Positions 4,903-5,280 of a stretch of 5,280 bases of DNA are shown here, piece by piece (within the stretch, counting starts at the first letter, position 1; each line of letters starts with the position of its first letter). The position numbers and the translations under genes were made by a program. Source of the stretch: Streptosporangiaceae bacterium (lineage in GTDB: Bacteria; Actinomycetota; Actinomycetes; Streptosporangiales; Streptosporangiaceae); the NCBI GenBank assembly GCA_030040815.1, contig JASHSZ010000231.1, forward strand, positions 1-5,280, in the 5' to 3' direction. The notes below the pieces were generated by a model that worked only from the letters and a program-made list of their open reading frames with translations, was not told the DNA's origin and searched no databases.

Positions 4903-5280
4903 CGGCCCCACCGGACCCTGCCCAGACTGTGGCCGGCCAGCGATCGGGCACAGTGTGGGCAGGGTCCGGCTCGGCAGTCCCGGATGCGCACGGATACTTC
5001 GGCAGATTCGGCGGCCGGGTGTCGCCGGAGGCGCTGATGTCGGCGCTGGACGAGCTGACCGCCGAGTACGCGGCGGCGAAAGCCGACCAGGCATTCCAGG
5101 CTGAACTGGCGGCCCTGCTGCGTGACTACGCTGGACGCCCGACGCTGCTCACCGAGGTGCCCCGGTTTGCCGCGGAGGCCGGCGGCGGACGGATCTTCCT
5201 CAAGCGCGAGGACATGTGCCACACGGGCTCGCACAAGATCAACAACGTGCTCGGCCAGGCGCTACTGACCAAGCGGCTGG
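4899..5280 (+). CDS. trpB: Tryptophan synthase beta chain, N-terminal part (runs off right edge)
   Basis: TrpB is the PLP enzyme that condenses indole with L-serine to make tryptophan, working in an alpha2-beta2 complex with TrpA. The first 127 residues are present. The conserved region begins at [17 protein letters not shown] (30-46), continues through [13 protein letters not shown] (79-91), and reaches the cofactor site [27 protein letters not shown], where Lys113 is the Schiff-base lysine next to His112. The usual text at 105-108 is DLNH in actinobacterial enzymes as I know them; here it is DMCH, a mild oddity at a position that varies in other bacteria. The ATG at 4899 overlaps the trpC stop (ATGA). 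Residues 5-24 form a non-conserved N-terminal extension encoded by a striking inverted repeat (4911-4969). The rest of the gene, and probably trpA, lies beyond the window. Confidence 0.96.
   Translation, partial: MTAPPDPAQTVAGQRSGTVWAGSGSAVPDAHGYFGRFGGRVSPEALMSALDELTAEYAAAKADQAFQAELAALLRDYAGRPTLLTEVPRFAAEAGGGRIFLKREDMCHTGSHKINNVLGQALLTKRL
4911..4969. repeat. Near-perfect inverted repeat (21-base arms) within the start of trpB
   Basis: The arms are 4911-4931 and 4949-4969. Twenty of 21 positions pair; the only mismatch is G4925 opposite G4955. Outer arms read CCGGACCCTGCCCA and TGGGCAGGGTCCGG. Inside, after a second G-G mismatch (4932/4948), three more pairs (4933-4935 with 4945-4947) can form, leaving a 9-base loop at 4936-4944. 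In RNA this would be a very stable stem-loop beginning 12 bases after the A of the trpB start codon. It is fully translatable, with no stop and one Trp codon (TGG, 4956-4958). No T-run follows. The role is unknown: it may modulate trpC-trpB coupling or RNA processing, or be an inserted palindromic repeat. Confidence 0.9.

Noticed and set aside
4911..4969. Classical Trp attenuator in the trpB stem-loop
   Set aside because: There is no leader peptide with tandem Trp codons, no alternative antiterminator pairing that I can see, and no T-run. It also lies inside the trpB coding region.
3790..5094. Long minus-strand frame of 434 residues opposite trpC and trpB
   Set aside because: It is antisense to trpC, whose catalytic residues are all intact, and to trpB. 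Long antisense frames are expected in high-GC genes.

Overview
The window looks like chromosomal DNA from a high-GC actinobacterium (Actinomycetota). Coding regions are strongly G/C-biased at third positions, several genes start with GTG, and two genes belong to families that I know essentially only from Actinobacteria: a TIGR03085-type DinB-like protein and a TIGR02234-type Trp-associated membrane protein. I cannot name the genus from sequence alone.

Layout. (1) Positions 1-1298, minus strand: the start of an ABC importer operon, with a lipoprotein solute-binding protein followed after 3 bases by the N-terminus of its permease, which runs off the left edge. (2) 1299-1572: a non-coding gap that holds the upstream region of the importer operon and a cluster of degenerate 27-30 bp quasi-palindromic repeats. 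The last repeat runs into the 3' end of the next gene. (3) 1573-2223, minus strand: the TIGR03085 protein, with a metal-site-like His/Glu/His pattern. (4) 2224-2397: a divergent intergenic region with three short palindromes and a good Shine-Dalgarno site for the right-hand genes. (5) 2398-5280, plus strand: a tryptophan biosynthesis cluster, comprising the TIGR02234 membrane protein, a short unrecognised multi-pass membrane protein, trpC (indole-3-glycerol phosphate synthase) and the first 127 codons of trpB (tryptophan synthase beta). trpC and trpB overlap by 4 bases (ATGA) and are probably translationally coupled.

How the genes work together. TrpC makes indole-3-glycerol phosphate; TrpA, expected just beyond the right edge, would release indole, and TrpB condenses it with serine to give tryptophan. 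The two membrane proteins are neighbours of the pathway with no established role. In the commonest actinobacterial arrangement trpE lies directly upstream of the TIGR02234 gene. Here only 174 bp separates the TIGR02234 gene from the divergent TIGR03085 gene, so trpE is absent from this site and must lie elsewhere or have been lost.

The most unusual sequence features are non-coding structures. One is a 59-bp near-perfect inverted repeat (23 possible base pairs, two G-G mismatches) inside the first 24 codons of trpB. Another is a pair of G-run/C-run hairpins that form the last codons of the TIGR02234 gene, with related G-rich repeats at the start of the next gene. The third is the repeat cluster between the importer and TIGR03085 genes. 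No RNA gene, CRISPR array, insertion sequence or transposase was seen.
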